64,000 nt of DNA from RPQJ01 sp963700045. Its GTDB lineage: Bacteria > Pseudomonadota > Gammaproteobacteria > Steroidobacterales > Steroidobacteraceae. The first letter of the stretch is position 1; every line of letters starts with the position of its first letter. Shown here in pieces: positions 50,233-60,714 of the stretch. Below the pieces are notes generated by a model that saw nothing but the letters and a program-made list of their open reading frames with translations, made no database searches and was not told the DNA's origin. The DNA lies in the NCBI GenBank assembly GCA_963700045.1, contig CAVOWK010000011.1, positions 124,001 through 188,000 of the forward strand, read 5' to 3'. A program made the position numbers and the translations under genes.

Positions 50233-51486
50233 TCACCCGGTCTTCGCGGCGACGACGCCGAGGTCCTTGAGGATGCCTTCCGCGATCGGCCCCGAACGTC
50301 GCTGCGCTCGCTCGCGTTCCAGTACGCGGTCGACCAGTGCCCGATCGAGATCGAGGAACGTGAGCGGCTCGAGCGTGTCGGTCAGCGCCTGCTCGAACAC
50401 GCGCCGCAGTGAACCGCGCGTGATCGATCGACCGCCGAGGCCGGCGATCACCGTGTGCACGCGATCGGGCGAGCCCGAGAACGACGCCGAGACGTTGTTG
50501 CCGACGATGCCGCCCATGCCCACCGCCAGGCTTTTTTCCAGCACGACCACACGCTTCGCCTTTTGCAGTGCATTGCGCACCGCGACGGACGGCCACGGCC
50601 GGAAGCACGTGATGCCGAGCACGCCGATCCTGAGTCCCTCGTCACGCATCGTGTCGACCGTGTCCTTGATGGTGCCGAGCACGGACCCGAGGGCGACCAC
50701 GATCACGTCGGCGTCGCTGGTGCGGTATTCGTGCACGAGCCCGCCACTGGGACGGCCGAACACGCGCCGGAATTCATCCGCCCACGCCGGGATCAGTTCG
50801 AGTGCCTGCTGCTGCTTGGCGTGCGCGAGGTAGCGCACTTCCATGAATGCTTCGGGACCTACCATGGCGCCGATCGAGACGGGATCGGCGGGATCGAGCA
50901 CCTGTCGCGGCTCGTATGACGGCAGGTACGAATCCACTTGCGCCTGTGTCGGCATGTCCACGCGCTCGTAGGCGTGCGTCAGGATGAAGCCGTCCATGCA
51001 CACCATGACCGGCAGCGAGAGTTCTTCCGCGAGCCGGAAGGCCTGGATGTGCAGGTCGAGCGCTTCCTGGTTGTCCTCGGCAAACAACTGCAGCCAGCCG
51101 CAGTCGCGCTGGCTGAGCGCATCGGTGTGGTCGTTCCAGATGTTTATCGGGGCGCCGATCGCGCGGTTCGCAACCGTCATCACGATCGGCAGGCCGAGGC
51201 CCGCCGCGTTGTAGACCGCTTCGGCCATGAACAGCAGCCCCTGGCTTGCCGTCGCCGTGTAGGCGCGGGCCCCGGTCGCGGAAGCGCCGATCGCCACGGA
51301 CATGGCCGCGAACTCCGACTCGACGTTGATGAACTCGCACGGCGCCAGCTCGCCGGCATCCACGCGCCGGCCGAGCGCCTCGACGATGTGAGTCTGCGGC
51401 GAGATCGGGTAGGCGCAGATGACCTGCGGACGGCAGAGTGCGATGGCTTCCGCGACCGCGGCCGAACCTTCAACCTGCTTCAGCAC
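50233..51486 (-). CDS. 2-oxoacid:ferredoxin oxidoreductase alpha subunit
   Basis: A 417-residue subunit with the pyrimidine-binding domain of the ThDP site. MLKQVEGSAAVAEAIALCRPQVICAYPISPQTHIVEAL at the N-terminus and ATASQGLLFMAEAVYNAAGLGLPIVM are characteristic of PorA. The start is GTG at 51486, inside the 3' end of the gamma-subunit gene (17-base overlap). It keeps the normal order gamma-alpha-beta of the operon. Confidence 0.88.
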   Translation of the reverse strand: MLKQVEGSAAVAEAIALCRPQVICAYPISPQTHIVEALGRRVDAGELAPCEFINVESEFAAMSVAIGASATGARAYTATASQGLLFMAEAVYNAAGLGLPIVMTVANRAIGAPINIWNDHTDALSQRDCGWLQLFAEDNQEALDLHIQAFRLAEELSLPVMVCMDGFILTHAYERVDMPTQAQVDSYLPSYEPRQVLDPADPVSIGAMVGPEAFMEVRYLAHAKQQQALELIPAWADEFRRVFGRPSGGLVHEYRTSDADVIVVALGSVLGTIKDTVDTMRDEGLRIGVLGITCFRPWPSVAVRNALQKAKRVVVLEKSLAVGMGGIVGNNVSASFSGSPDRVHTVIAGLGGRSITRGSLRRVFEQALTDTLEPLTFLDLDRALVDRVLERERAQRRSGPIAEGILKDLGVVAAKTG

Positions 51487-52063
51487 CGGCGGCCTCCTTC
51501 TTCAGTTCGCGCTGCACGAACTCGTAGGCTTCAGTGGCCGCGGCGACGTTGCCGGCCGCGACCTTGAGTGGGAATTTCTCACGGATCGCGGCCGCGACCG
51601 ACTCGAGCGAAACGCGACCCGTCAGTGCAGCGAAGCCGCCGAGCAGCGAAGCGTTCGGCAGCGGACGACCGACGTGGCGCATGGCGATCTCCGTGGCTGG
51701 CACCGTGCAGAGGCGTGCCGCGCTGAACTTCTGCGCAAACTCTTCGAGGCCGAGATCCGCGAAGGTCCGCGCGGTATTGATCAATATGTAGCCGTCGGGC
51801 TGGAGGCCGCCGAAGACGTCCACCTGGTGGAGCAGGGTGGGGTCCTGGATGATCAGCGCGTCGGGGGCGAGGACGGGTTCGCGCAGCCGGATCGGGCGGT
51901 CGTCGATGCGACAGAAGGCGACCACCGGCGCGCCGGTCCGTTCCGAGCCGAAGCTAGGGAAGGCCTGTGAGTGCCGATCCTCGCGGAACGCCGCGACCGA
52001 GAGCAGCTCCGCCGCCGTCACCACGCCTTGGCCGCCCCGGCCGTGAATCCTGATCTGGAACAT
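51470..52063 (-). CDS. 2-oxoacid:ferredoxin oxidoreductase gamma subunit
   Basis: A 197-residue gamma subunit of the pyruvate/ketoisovalerate oxidoreductase family. The start MFQIRIHGRGGQGVVTAAELLSVAAF is the classic signature, and SFGSERTGAPVVAF follows. ATG at 52063; longer frames upstream run antisense to the DUF885 gene. It is the first gene of a four-gene operon whose promoter must lie in 52064-52243, a divergent region shared with the DUF885 gene in which no clear promoter motif is seen. Confidence 0.9.
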   Translation of the reverse strand: MFQIRIHGRGGQGVVTAAELLSVAAFREDRHSQAFPSFGSERTGAPVVAFCRIDDRPIRLREPVLAPDALIIQDPTLLHQVDVFGGLQPDGYILINTARTFADLGLEEFAQKFSAARLCTVPATEIAMRHVGRPLPNASLLGGFAALTGRVSLESVAAAIREKFPLKVAAGNVAAATEAYEFVQRELKKEAAGAEAG

Positions 52064-52243
52064 GTTCCTCCTCGCCCGTCCCGGGCCCGGGAACGACCAT
52101 GCCTCAGGACGGTCGAATTGGACATCGTGTATGACACGGATGGGGTGGCCGCCGCGGTGCGAACTTGCGAAACTGCGCCCCCCGCCGGGCGGCGCCGGCT
52201 GCCTCCGGTCCGCCCATTCCCTGACCCACTTGCGGAAGATCTC

Positions 52244-54058
52244 ATGACCAGACCGTCCAGGCTCGTGCTGTTTGCGTCCTCTCTGCTCATGGCTGGCTGG
52301 GGAGCCACGCCCACGGGCGCGCTGGCCGCTGCCACGCCGGCCGCTGTCGACCGTGCACAGGCCGAGTCGAAGAAGCTGAATTCGATCTTCGACGAGTACT
52401 TCGAGGAATACCTGCAGCAGAACCCGATTCTGGCGACCTCGATCGGGGACCCGCGCTACAACGACCGTTTCGTCGTCGGCATCAGCCCGGCCGCCATCGC
52501 GGCCGAGGAAAAGCTGCAGCGCGATTACCTCGCGCGCCTGCAGACCGTCGACCGCGCCGTGCTGCCGGCCGCCGACCAGTTGTCGTACGACATTTTCAGG
52601 ACCGGCCGCGAACGCGAGATCGAGGGCTTCAGGTTTCCCGACGAGCTGATCCCCCTCAACCAGTTCTATTCGACGCCGAACAGTTTCGCCCAGCTCGGCT
52701 CCGGCAACGGCATGCAGCCGTTCAAGACGGTGCAGGACTACGACAACTTCCTGAAGCGCATCGACGGCTTCGTGGCCTGGACCGACCAGGCCATCGTCAA
52801 CATGAAGGAAGGCGTGAAGCGTGGCTACACGCTGCCGAAGGTGCTCGCCGAGCGCACGCTGCCACAGCTGCAGGCGCACATCGTGCCCAAGGCAGAGGAC
52901 TCGCTGTACTGGGGCCCGATCACCAACATGCCGGCGGATTTTTCCGCGGCCGACCGCGAGCGCCTGGCGCAGGCGTACCGCGCTGCGATCGAAACCAAGG
53001 TCGTGCCGTCGTATCGCAAGCTGCACGGCTTCATGCGCGACGAGTACGTGCCGAAGGCGCGCCTCAGCCATGGCATGGAAGGCCTGCCGGACGGCAAGGC
53101 CTGGTACGCCTACAACGTCAAGCGCATCACCACCACTGATTACACGCCGGAGCAGATCCACCAGATCGGCCTCGACGAGGTCAAGCGCATCCACGGCGAG
53201 ATGGCCGGCGTGATGAAGCAGGTGGGGTTCAAGGGCACGCTCGACGAGTTTTTCAAGTTCCTCAACACGGACCCGCAGTTCTTCTTCGACCGGCGTGAAG
53301 ACCTGATCGCGGGTTACGACGTGCTGCGCAAGCGGGTCAACCCGCAGCTGCCGAAGCTGTTCGAGATCCTGCCGAAGGCCGACTACGAAGTGCGTGCCGT
53401 CGAACCTTTCCGGGAAAAGAGTGCGGCGGGCGGCCAGTACCAGGCGGCGACCGAGGACGGCTCACGCCCGGGCATCTTCTATGCCAACGCGTACGACCTG
53501 AGCGCGCGTCCGAAGTGGGCGATGGAGGCGCTGTCGCTGCACGAGGCGAACCCTGGCCATCACTTCCAGATCTCGATCCAGCGCGAGCAGCAGGGGCTGC
53601 CGAAGTTCCGTCGTTTCGGCGGCTACACGGCCTACAGCGAGGGCTGGGGCCTGTATGCGGAATCGCTCGGCCCCGAGCTGGGCATGTACACGGACCCATA
53701 CCAGTACTTCGGCCGGCTCGAGGGCGAACTGTGGCGCGCCATCCGCCTCGTCGTCGACACCGGGCTGCACTCCAAGGGCTGGACGCGCGAGCAGGTGCTC
53801 GCCTACATGGACGAAAACAGCTCGGCCGCCGAGGCGCGCCGCGTCGCCGAGGCCGAGCGCTACATGGCGATTCCGGGCCAGGCCACGGCCTACAAGATCG
53901 GCCAGCTCAAGATCAGCGAACTGCGCGCGCGTGCCGAGAAGGCGCTCGGGCCGAAGTTCGACGTCCGCAAGTTCCACACGGCCGTGCTCATCGACGGCGC
54001 GCTGCCGCTCGACGTGCTCGAAGCCAAGGTCGACCGCTGGATCGCCAGCCAGAGCTGA
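52244..54058 (+). CDS. DUF885 family exported (probable metallo)peptidase
   Basis: A 604-residue secreted protein. A signal peptide (about 1-30, ending GALAAA) precedes a helical DUF885 domain with the putative metal motif ALSLHEANPGHHFQISIQ and GGYTAYSEGWGLYAESL, where the glutamate could complete the site. Members resemble gluzincin-like peptidases but are rarely characterised. ATG at 52244 follows GGAAGA. It lies 47 bases upstream of a two-gene M16 peptidase unit, which suggests a periplasmic peptide-degrading group. Confidence 0.88.
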   Translation: MTRPSRLVLFASSLLMAGWGATPTGALAAATPAAVDRAQAESKKLNSIFDEYFEEYLQQNPILATSIGDPRYNDRFVVGISPAAIAAEEKLQRDYLARLQTVDRAVLPAADQLSYDIFRTGREREIEGFRFPDELIPLNQFYSTPNSFAQLGSGNGMQPFKTVQDYDNFLKRIDGFVAWTDQAIVNMKEGVKRGYTLPKVLAERTLPQLQAHIVPKAEDSLYWGPITNMPADFSAADRERLAQAYRAAIETKVVPSYRKLHGFMRDEYVPKARLSHGMEGLPDGKAWYAYNVKRITTTDYTPEQIHQIGLDEVKRIHGEMAGVMKQVGFKGTLDEFFKFLNTDPQFFFDRREDLIAGYDVLRKRVNPQLPKLFEILPKADYEVRAVEPFREKSAAGGQYQAATEDGSRPGIFYANAYDLSARPKWAMEALSLHEANPGHHFQISIQREQQGLPKFRRFGGYTAYSEGWGLYAESLGPELGMYTDPYQYFGRLEGELWRAIRLVVDTGLHSKGWTREQVLAYMDENSSAAEARRVAEAERYMAIPGQATAYKIGQLKISELRARAEKALGPKFDVRKFHTAVLIDGALPLDVLEAKVDRWIASQS

Positions 54059-54105
54059 AGCTGGGGAGCAAACAGGTGCGAGCAACTGTCGAGGATGCCG
54101 TCGCA

Positions 54106-55488
54106 ATGCGGCGCAAGCGTTCAATGCCGGGAGCATGGAGCGCGGTGGCGCTCACGTTCGCGCTTGCCATGGGCGCACCCGCCCACGCGGCGGCGCCGGT
54201 GGTGCCCGGCGCAGACCAGATCGTCACGCGCACACTGCCGAACGGCTTGAAGATCGTGGTGTGGCCGGACCGGGACATCCCCAATGTCGCGATGTACACG
54301 TGGTATCGCGTGGGCAGCCGCAACGAGCGGCCGGGTATCACCGGCATCTCGCACTTCTTCGAGCACATGATGTTCAACGGCACGAAGACCCGGCTGCCCG
54401 GTGAGTTCGACCGCTTGATGGAGGGCAGCGGCGGCCGCAACAATGCGTACACCAGCTCCGACGTCACGGTGTACCAGAACTGGTTCCCGAGTTCGGTCAC
54501 CGGCGTCATCTTCGACCTCGAGTCGGACCGCATGCGCAACCTCGACTTCGACGCGAAGAAAGTCGAGAGCGAGCGCGGCGTCGTGTATTCCGAGCGGCGT
54601 TCCTCGGTCGACAATGACAACTTCGGCACGCTGATCGAGCAGATGAAGGCCACGGCGTACGTTGCCCATCCCTACCAGATCCCGACGATCGGCTGGCCCT
54701 CGGACATCGAAGGCTGGAAGGTCACGGACCTGCAGGACTACTACCACCAGTACTACGCGCCTAACAACGCGGTGATTTTCATCGTCGGCGACGTTGATCC
54801 CACCGCGGTCTTCAAGCTTGCCGACCAGTACCTGGCGAACATCCCGGCCCAGCCCGCGCCGCCGGCCGTGACGACCAGGGAACCGCCGCAGCTCGGCGAG
54901 CGGCGCCTGCGGATCGAGCGCGAGGCCCAGACGCCGTTGCTCGCAATGGCATGGCACACGGCGGCTGCGGCCGATCGCGAGGCGCGCGTGATGGAAGTGC
55001 TGCTGTCGATCCTGGGTGACGGCGATTCGTCGCGGCTGTACCAGCGGCTGGTCGAAAAGGAGCAGGCGGCTGTCGACATCGGCACGGCAATGGACGCGGG
55101 CTTCGATCCGGGGCTCGCGTACGTCTACGCGGTGGTACCGCCGGGCGGCGACGTGAGCCGCACCGAGAAGCTCATCGACGAAGAAATCGCACGCCTCGCC
55201 AAGGATGGGCCGACGCCCACGGAACTCACCAAGGCGCGCAACCAGGCGCTGGTCGGCTTCTGGCGCGGGCTGGAGACCATCAGCGGCAAGGCGCAGGCGC
55301 TCGGTGACTACGAGGTTTTCCACGGCGATTATCGCAAGCTGTTCGGGGCGCCAGGCGAGTACGAAAGCATTACCGTGGACGAGGTGAAGACCGCGGCGGC
55401 GACGGTACTCCGGCGCGAAAACCGCACGGTCGGCGTGCTGGAGCCGAAAGCGGACCCTGCGGTACAGGCCACGGGAGGTGCGAAGTGA
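54106..55488 (+). CDS. M16 metallopeptidase, catalytic member of a split pair
   Basis: A 460-residue exported peptidase. Signal peptide MRRKRSMPGAWSAVALTFALAMGAPAHA is followed by the zinc motif HFFEH (His83, Glu86, His87) and the later glutamate in ESERGVVYSERRSS. A GTG at 54076 with GGGGAG 7 bases upstream is an alternative start that would add 10 residues. The stop overlaps the start of the next M16 gene (GTGA), so the two chains are made together and probably form a heterodimer as in mitochondrial processing peptidase-like bacterial pairs. Confidence 0.9.
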   Translation: MRRKRSMPGAWSAVALTFALAMGAPAHAAAPVVPGADQIVTRTLPNGLKIVVWPDRDIPNVAMYTWYRVGSRNERPGITGISHFFEHMMFNGTKTRLPGEFDRLMEGSGGRNNAYTSSDVTVYQNWFPSSVTGVIFDLESDRMRNLDFDAKKVESERGVVYSERRSSVDNDNFGTLIEQMKATAYVAHPYQIPTIGWPSDIEGWKVTDLQDYYHQYYAPNNAVIFIVGDVDPTAVFKLADQYLANIPAQPAPPAVTTREPPQLGERRLRIEREAQTPLLAMAWHTAAAADREARVMEVLLSILGDGDSSRLYQRLVEKEQAAVDIGTAMDAGFDPGLAYVYAVVPPGGDVSRTEKLIDEEIARLAKDGPTPTELTKARNQALVGFWRGLETISGKAQALGDYEVFHGDYRKLFGAPGEYESITVDEVKTAAATVLRRENRTVGVLEPKADPAVQATGGAK

Positions 55489-56900
55489 TCCGCCTGGCTG
55501 CAATGCGCGCGTTTGCGCTCTCTTGCGCGCTGCTGCCCGTCGCTGCGGCATTCGCAGCCGACGGCGTCAAGCTGCCGGCCTATCAGTCCGCGACGCTCGC
55601 GAACGGTGCGCGGGTGGCGCTGGTGGAAAAGCGCGACACGCCGCTGGTGTCAATGAGCGTCACCGTCCGCGGCGGTGCACTTGGCGACCAGGCCGGCAAG
55701 GAGGGCACGGCATCGCTCTTCACCGACCTGATCCAGAAGGGGGCCGGCACGCGCGATGCCGCGCAGTTCGCGGAGGCGATCGAAAACGTCGGGGGGGGCG
55801 TGGTGGCCGGAGCCGGCACGGAGAGCCTCACTGTCAATGCGAGCTTCCTGGCCCGCGACGTCGACCTGATGCTGGAACTGGTCGCCGACGCCCTGCAGCG
55901 TCCGCGCCTCGACGGGACCGAGTTCGACAAGACACGCACGCTTGCCGTGCAGTCGATCGTGGCGGCCAAGGATTCCGATCCGCGCGCGCTGGTCGGCAGT
56001 TACGGCGACGCCTGGCTGTTCCGCGGTCATCCCTATGGGAGGCCCGTCGGCGGCAGCGAATCCTCGCTCGCCGCGGTCAGTCTCGATGACGTGAAGCGTT
56101 ACTACGCGGACCAGGTCGGTGGCGACCGGATGCTCATCGTCGTGGTCGGCGATTTCGATTCGGCGGCGATGTTGAAGAAGCTGGAGCAAGCGTTTGGCAG
56201 CTGGCGCAAGGCTGCGGCAGCGGTGCCTGCCGTCGCCGCGCCGGCGCCGGTGAGCGGTCGGCCCGTCTTGCTGGTCGACAAGCCCGGCGCTACGCAGACC
56301 TACTTCTGGCTTGGCAACGTCGGCGCCTCGCGCACCGATCCGGCACGCACCCAGCAGTCAGTGGTCAACACGGTCTTCGGGGGCCGGTTCACTTCGATGC
56401 TGAATACGGAACTGCGCATCAATAGCGGATTGACCTACGGCGCCAGCGCTACGTTCGATCGCGGCTCGCAGCCGGGGGCGTTCAGCATCGCGTCCTATAC
56501 CGAGACGAGCACGACGACGCAGGCGATCGACCTGGCACTCGATACGCTCGCGCGCCTGCACAAGGACGGCCTCGACGCCGAGCAGCTGAAGTCGTCGCAG
56601 AGCTACATGCTCGGCCAGTTCCCGCCGACGATCGAGACCAACGGCCAGATCGCAGCACGGCTCGCCGACATGCTCTTCCATGGGCTCGGGCCCGAGGACG
56701 TGAACGAGTACGCCAGTCGAGTGGCAGGTGTCGACGCGGCCGCCGTGCGCAGCACGATCGATCAGTCCTTCCCGAAGCCCGAGAACCTCGCGCTCGTCCT
56801 GATCGGCGACGCCGCGAAGATCCGCGAGCACGTGAAGAAGTACGGCCCGGTGACCGAAATGAAGATCAGCGACCCGCGGTTCGCGCCAGGGGGCAAGTGA
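55485..56900 (+). CDS. M16 peptidase-like protein, non-catalytic member of the pair
   Basis: A 471-residue exported M16 homologue. A signal peptide (about 1-25) precedes the domain. At the position of the zinc motif it reads EGTASLFTDLIQKGAG, with no HxxEH, so it should not bind zinc. The glycine-rich segment around GGGVVAGAG and NTVFGGRFTSMLNTELRINSGLTYGASATF match the substrate-gripping partner. GTG at 55485 overlaps the previous stop; its own stop overlaps the next gene (GTGA). Confidence 0.88.
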   Translation: MIRLAAMRAFALSCALLPVAAAFAADGVKLPAYQSATLANGARVALVEKRDTPLVSMSVTVRGGALGDQAGKEGTASLFTDLIQKGAGTRDAAQFAEAIENVGGGVVAGAGTESLTVNASFLARDVDLMLELVADALQRPRLDGTEFDKTRTLAVQSIVAAKDSDPRALVGSYGDAWLFRGHPYGRPVGGSESSLAAVSLDDVKRYYADQVGGDRMLIVVVGDFDSAAMLKKLEQAFGSWRKAAAAVPAVAAPAPVSGRPVLLVDKPGATQTYFWLGNVGASRTDPARTQQSVVNTVFGGRFTSMLNTELRINSGLTYGASATFDRGSQPGAFSIASYTETSTTTQAIDLALDTLARLHKDGLDAEQLKSSQSYMLGQFPPTIETNGQIAARLADMLFHGLGPEDVNEYASRVAGVDAAAVRSTIDQSFPKPENLALVLIGDAAKIREHVKKYGPVTEMKISDPRFAPGGK

Positions 56901-57556
56901 AGGGGCACACGGCGCTGATTGCCGGTGCCACGGGTCTCGTGGGCGGCGAATGCCTGCGCCTGCTGCTGGACGACGCACGCTATTCGGCGGTCACGATCGT
57001 CACGCGCCGGCCGCTCGGCGCCGCCGCGCGTCACCCGAAGGTTCGTGAGGTGGTCGTCGATTTCGACAGGCTCGATGCGGTGCGCGCGGACCTGCGTGCG
57101 GAACACGTTTTCTGCGCGCTCGGCACGACGATCCGCAAGGCGGGATCGAAGGTGAAGTTCCGGGCAGTGGACTTCGAGTATCCGCGGCGCTTCGCGCAGC
57201 TCGCGCTCACGAACGGCGCACGACACTTCTCGCTCGTGAGCGCGCTCGGCGCGAGCACCTCGTCCGCCTTCTTCTACTCGCGAGTCAAGGGCGAGCTGGA
57301 AGATTCGCTGCGCGCGATGGGTTGGCCGAGCCTGTGCTTCGTCCGGCCGTCAGTCATAGCGGGGGCTCGCCAGGAGTCGCGCCCCGCCGAGCGCATCTCC
57401 GGGCACCTGCTGCGTTTCGCACCACGCGCATGGCGCCCGGTGCCGGCGACGCAGATAGCGGCCGCGATGATCGCAACCGCGCTGCGGGCACCCAAAGGCG
57501 TGACCACGATCGAATCACGGGACATCCCCGTGGCGGCGACTGCTACGGCGTCGTAG
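56897..57556 (+). CDS. NAD(P)-binding oxidoreductase, HTATIP2/atypical SDR type
   Basis: A 219-residue atypical short-chain dehydrogenase. The nucleotide motif is ALIAGATGLVGGECLRLLL; CALGTTIRKAGSKVKFRAVDFEYP and YSRVKGELEDSL are characteristic of the TIP30/HTATIP2-like bacterial group, with Tyr and Lys placed as in SDR active sites. GTG at 56897 overlaps the M16 stop. The 3' end overlaps the convergent DUF1330 gene by 14 bases. Substrate unknown. Confidence 0.85.
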   Translation: MKGHTALIAGATGLVGGECLRLLLDDARYSAVTIVTRRPLGAAARHPKVREVVVDFDRLDAVRADLRAEHVFCALGTTIRKAGSKVKFRAVDFEYPRRFAQLALTNGARHFSLVSALGASTSSAFFYSRVKGELEDSLRAMGWPSLCFVRPSVIAGARQESRPAERISGHLLRFAPRAWRPVPATQIAAAMIATALRAPKGVTTIESRDIPVAATATAS

Positions 57557-57957
57557 GTGTGGTTGCGATCAGGCGGGAGTCTTCGAGCGCTGCCGTCCGG
57601 TGCACCGTGATCGCCTGGTAGTCGGGATCGCCGATCATCCGCAGGAACGCCTGCTTCGACGGATACTGCACCAGCAGCGCGTCGTCCCAACGCTCCGTCG
57701 TCGGGCCGAGCAGGACTGCCCTGGGGTGAGCCCCGCCAGATGACATGGCCGCCCGCCGAGGTCACGAAGCGAAGCGCTTCCCTGGCGTAACGTGCGTAGG
57801 CTTCGCTGCCGCTGCACGGGTTGGCATCGCCCGGCGACCGGTACTGCGCCCTGTCCCGGAATCGCAGCAGATTGATCATCACGATCGGGCGGTCGTCCTC
57901 GACCACGGCCAGCTGGGCGCTTACCTGCTCTACGAACGATTCCATCGGGTTGCTCAT
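57543..57957 (-). pseudogene. DUF1330 family protein, one frameshift
   Basis: A small ferredoxin-like-fold protein of about 137 residues once repaired. The N-terminal part (ATG at 57957) has RPIVMINLLRFRDRAQY and SEAYARYAREAL; the C-terminal part has LLVQYPSKQAFLRMIGDPDYQAITVHRTAALEDSRLI, the family's usual ending. The break lies in CCCC at 57731-57734 (GGGG on the coding strand); removing one base joins VIWR to AHPRAVLLGPT. Length is 3n+1. Unrepaired, the frame runs on antisense through the neighbouring oxidoreductase gene. Confidence 0.75.
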
Positions 57958-57999
57958 CGTGTTCTGCCAAGGGTTGTGAGCCGCTCTGGCTGCCCGGGG

Positions 58000-59679
<1,680 letters not shown>

Positions 59680-59735
59680 TCCTTCGTCCCCCACGATGCG
59701 ACTGGCCATTGTAGCCTGCATCGCCGGCGCAAGAC

Positions 59736-60692
59736 TCAGGCGGGCAGGCTGGCGATCAACGCCGCGAGCTTCCGTGCGTCCTGATCGAAGGCGCGGATTC
59801 CTTCCGCGAGCTTTTCCGTGGCCATCGCGTCGTCGTTGTGCAGCCAGCGGAAAGCCGGTTCGTCGAGGGGCATGCGCTCGATCGAACGCGCCTTTGCGGC
59901 GGCGACGGTGAGCCTCGGTTGGACGTCACCCGGGGTCGCCTCGAGCTTCGCCAGCAGGTCCGGGCTGATGGTGAGCAGGTCGCAGCCCGCAAGGTCGAGG
60001 ATCTGGGTCGTCTTGCGGAAGCTCGCGCCCATCACCTGCGTGTCGTAGCCGAACTTCTTGTAGTACTCGTAAATGCGGGTCACGGAGGCCACGCCCGGAT
60101 CGTCCGTGGCAGCGATGTCCTCCACGCCACGTGCCTTCCTGTGCCAGTCGTAGATGCGACCGACGAATGGCGAGATCAGCGTCACGCCCGCATCGGCGCA
60201 CGCCACGGCCTGCGCAAAGCTGAACAGCAGCGTGAGATTGCAATGGATGCCGTCGCGTTCGAGGCGCGCGGCGGCACGCACCCCTTCCCAGGTGGCCGCG
60301 ATCTTGACCAGCACCCGGTCGCGGGGAATGCCGGCGGCTTCGTACAGTGCAATGAACCGGCGTGCCTTGCGCTCGGTCGCCGGCGTGTCGAAGCTGAGTC
60401 GCGCATCGACCTCGGTCGACACGCGCCCCGGCACGAGTGCGAGGATCTCGCGCCCGAAGCCGATGCAGAGCTGCTCCATCACCGCATCGCTCCAGCCCGG
60501 TCCGGACCGCGGGCCCGCAGCGGCGACCGCCGCCTGGACAATGCGGGCGTAGCGAGGGTCCTGCGCTGCCTTCAGGATCAGGCTCGGGTTGGTGGTCGCG
60601 TCCTGCGGCCGGAACTTCGCGATGGCGTCGATGTCGCCGGTGTCCGCCACGATGACGGAGTGCCGGCGCAGGGACTCGAGTTGGCTGCTCAT
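59736..60692 (-). CDS. tal: Transaldolase
   Basis: A 318-residue TalB-type transaldolase, which moves dihydroxyacetone units between sedoheptulose 7-phosphate/glyceraldehyde 3-phosphate and erythrose 4-phosphate/fructose 6-phosphate. The Schiff-base lysine is Lys130 in DRVLVKIAATWEG; DATTNPSLI and GIHCNLTLLFSFAQA are standard motifs. ATG at 60692. It starts 22 bases after the phosphoketolase stop on the same strand, so the two pentose-phosphate enzymes are probably co-transcribed. Confidence 0.95.
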   Translation of the reverse strand: MSSQLESLRRHSVIVADTGDIDAIAKFRPQDATTNPSLILKAAQDPRYARIVQAAVAAAGPRSGPGWSDAVMEQLCIGFGREILALVPGRVSTEVDARLSFDTPATERKARRFIALYEAAGIPRDRVLVKIAATWEGVRAAARLERDGIHCNLTLLFSFAQAVACADAGVTLISPFVGRIYDWHRKARGVEDIAATDDPGVASVTRIYEYYKKFGYDTQVMGASFRKTTQILDLAGCDLLTISPDLLAKLEATPGDVQPRLTVAAAKARSIERMPLDEPAFRWLHNDDAMATEKLAEGIRAFDQDARKLAALIASLPA

Positions 60693-60714
60693 GGCGTGCC
60701 GCTCGCCTGGTCGA

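Noticed and set aside
57274..57957. A 227-residue protein from the unrepaired DUF1330 frame
   Set aside because: Only the first part is protein-like; after 57734 it reads out of frame and antisense to the upstream oxidoreductase gene, whereas the shifted frame gives the true family ending.
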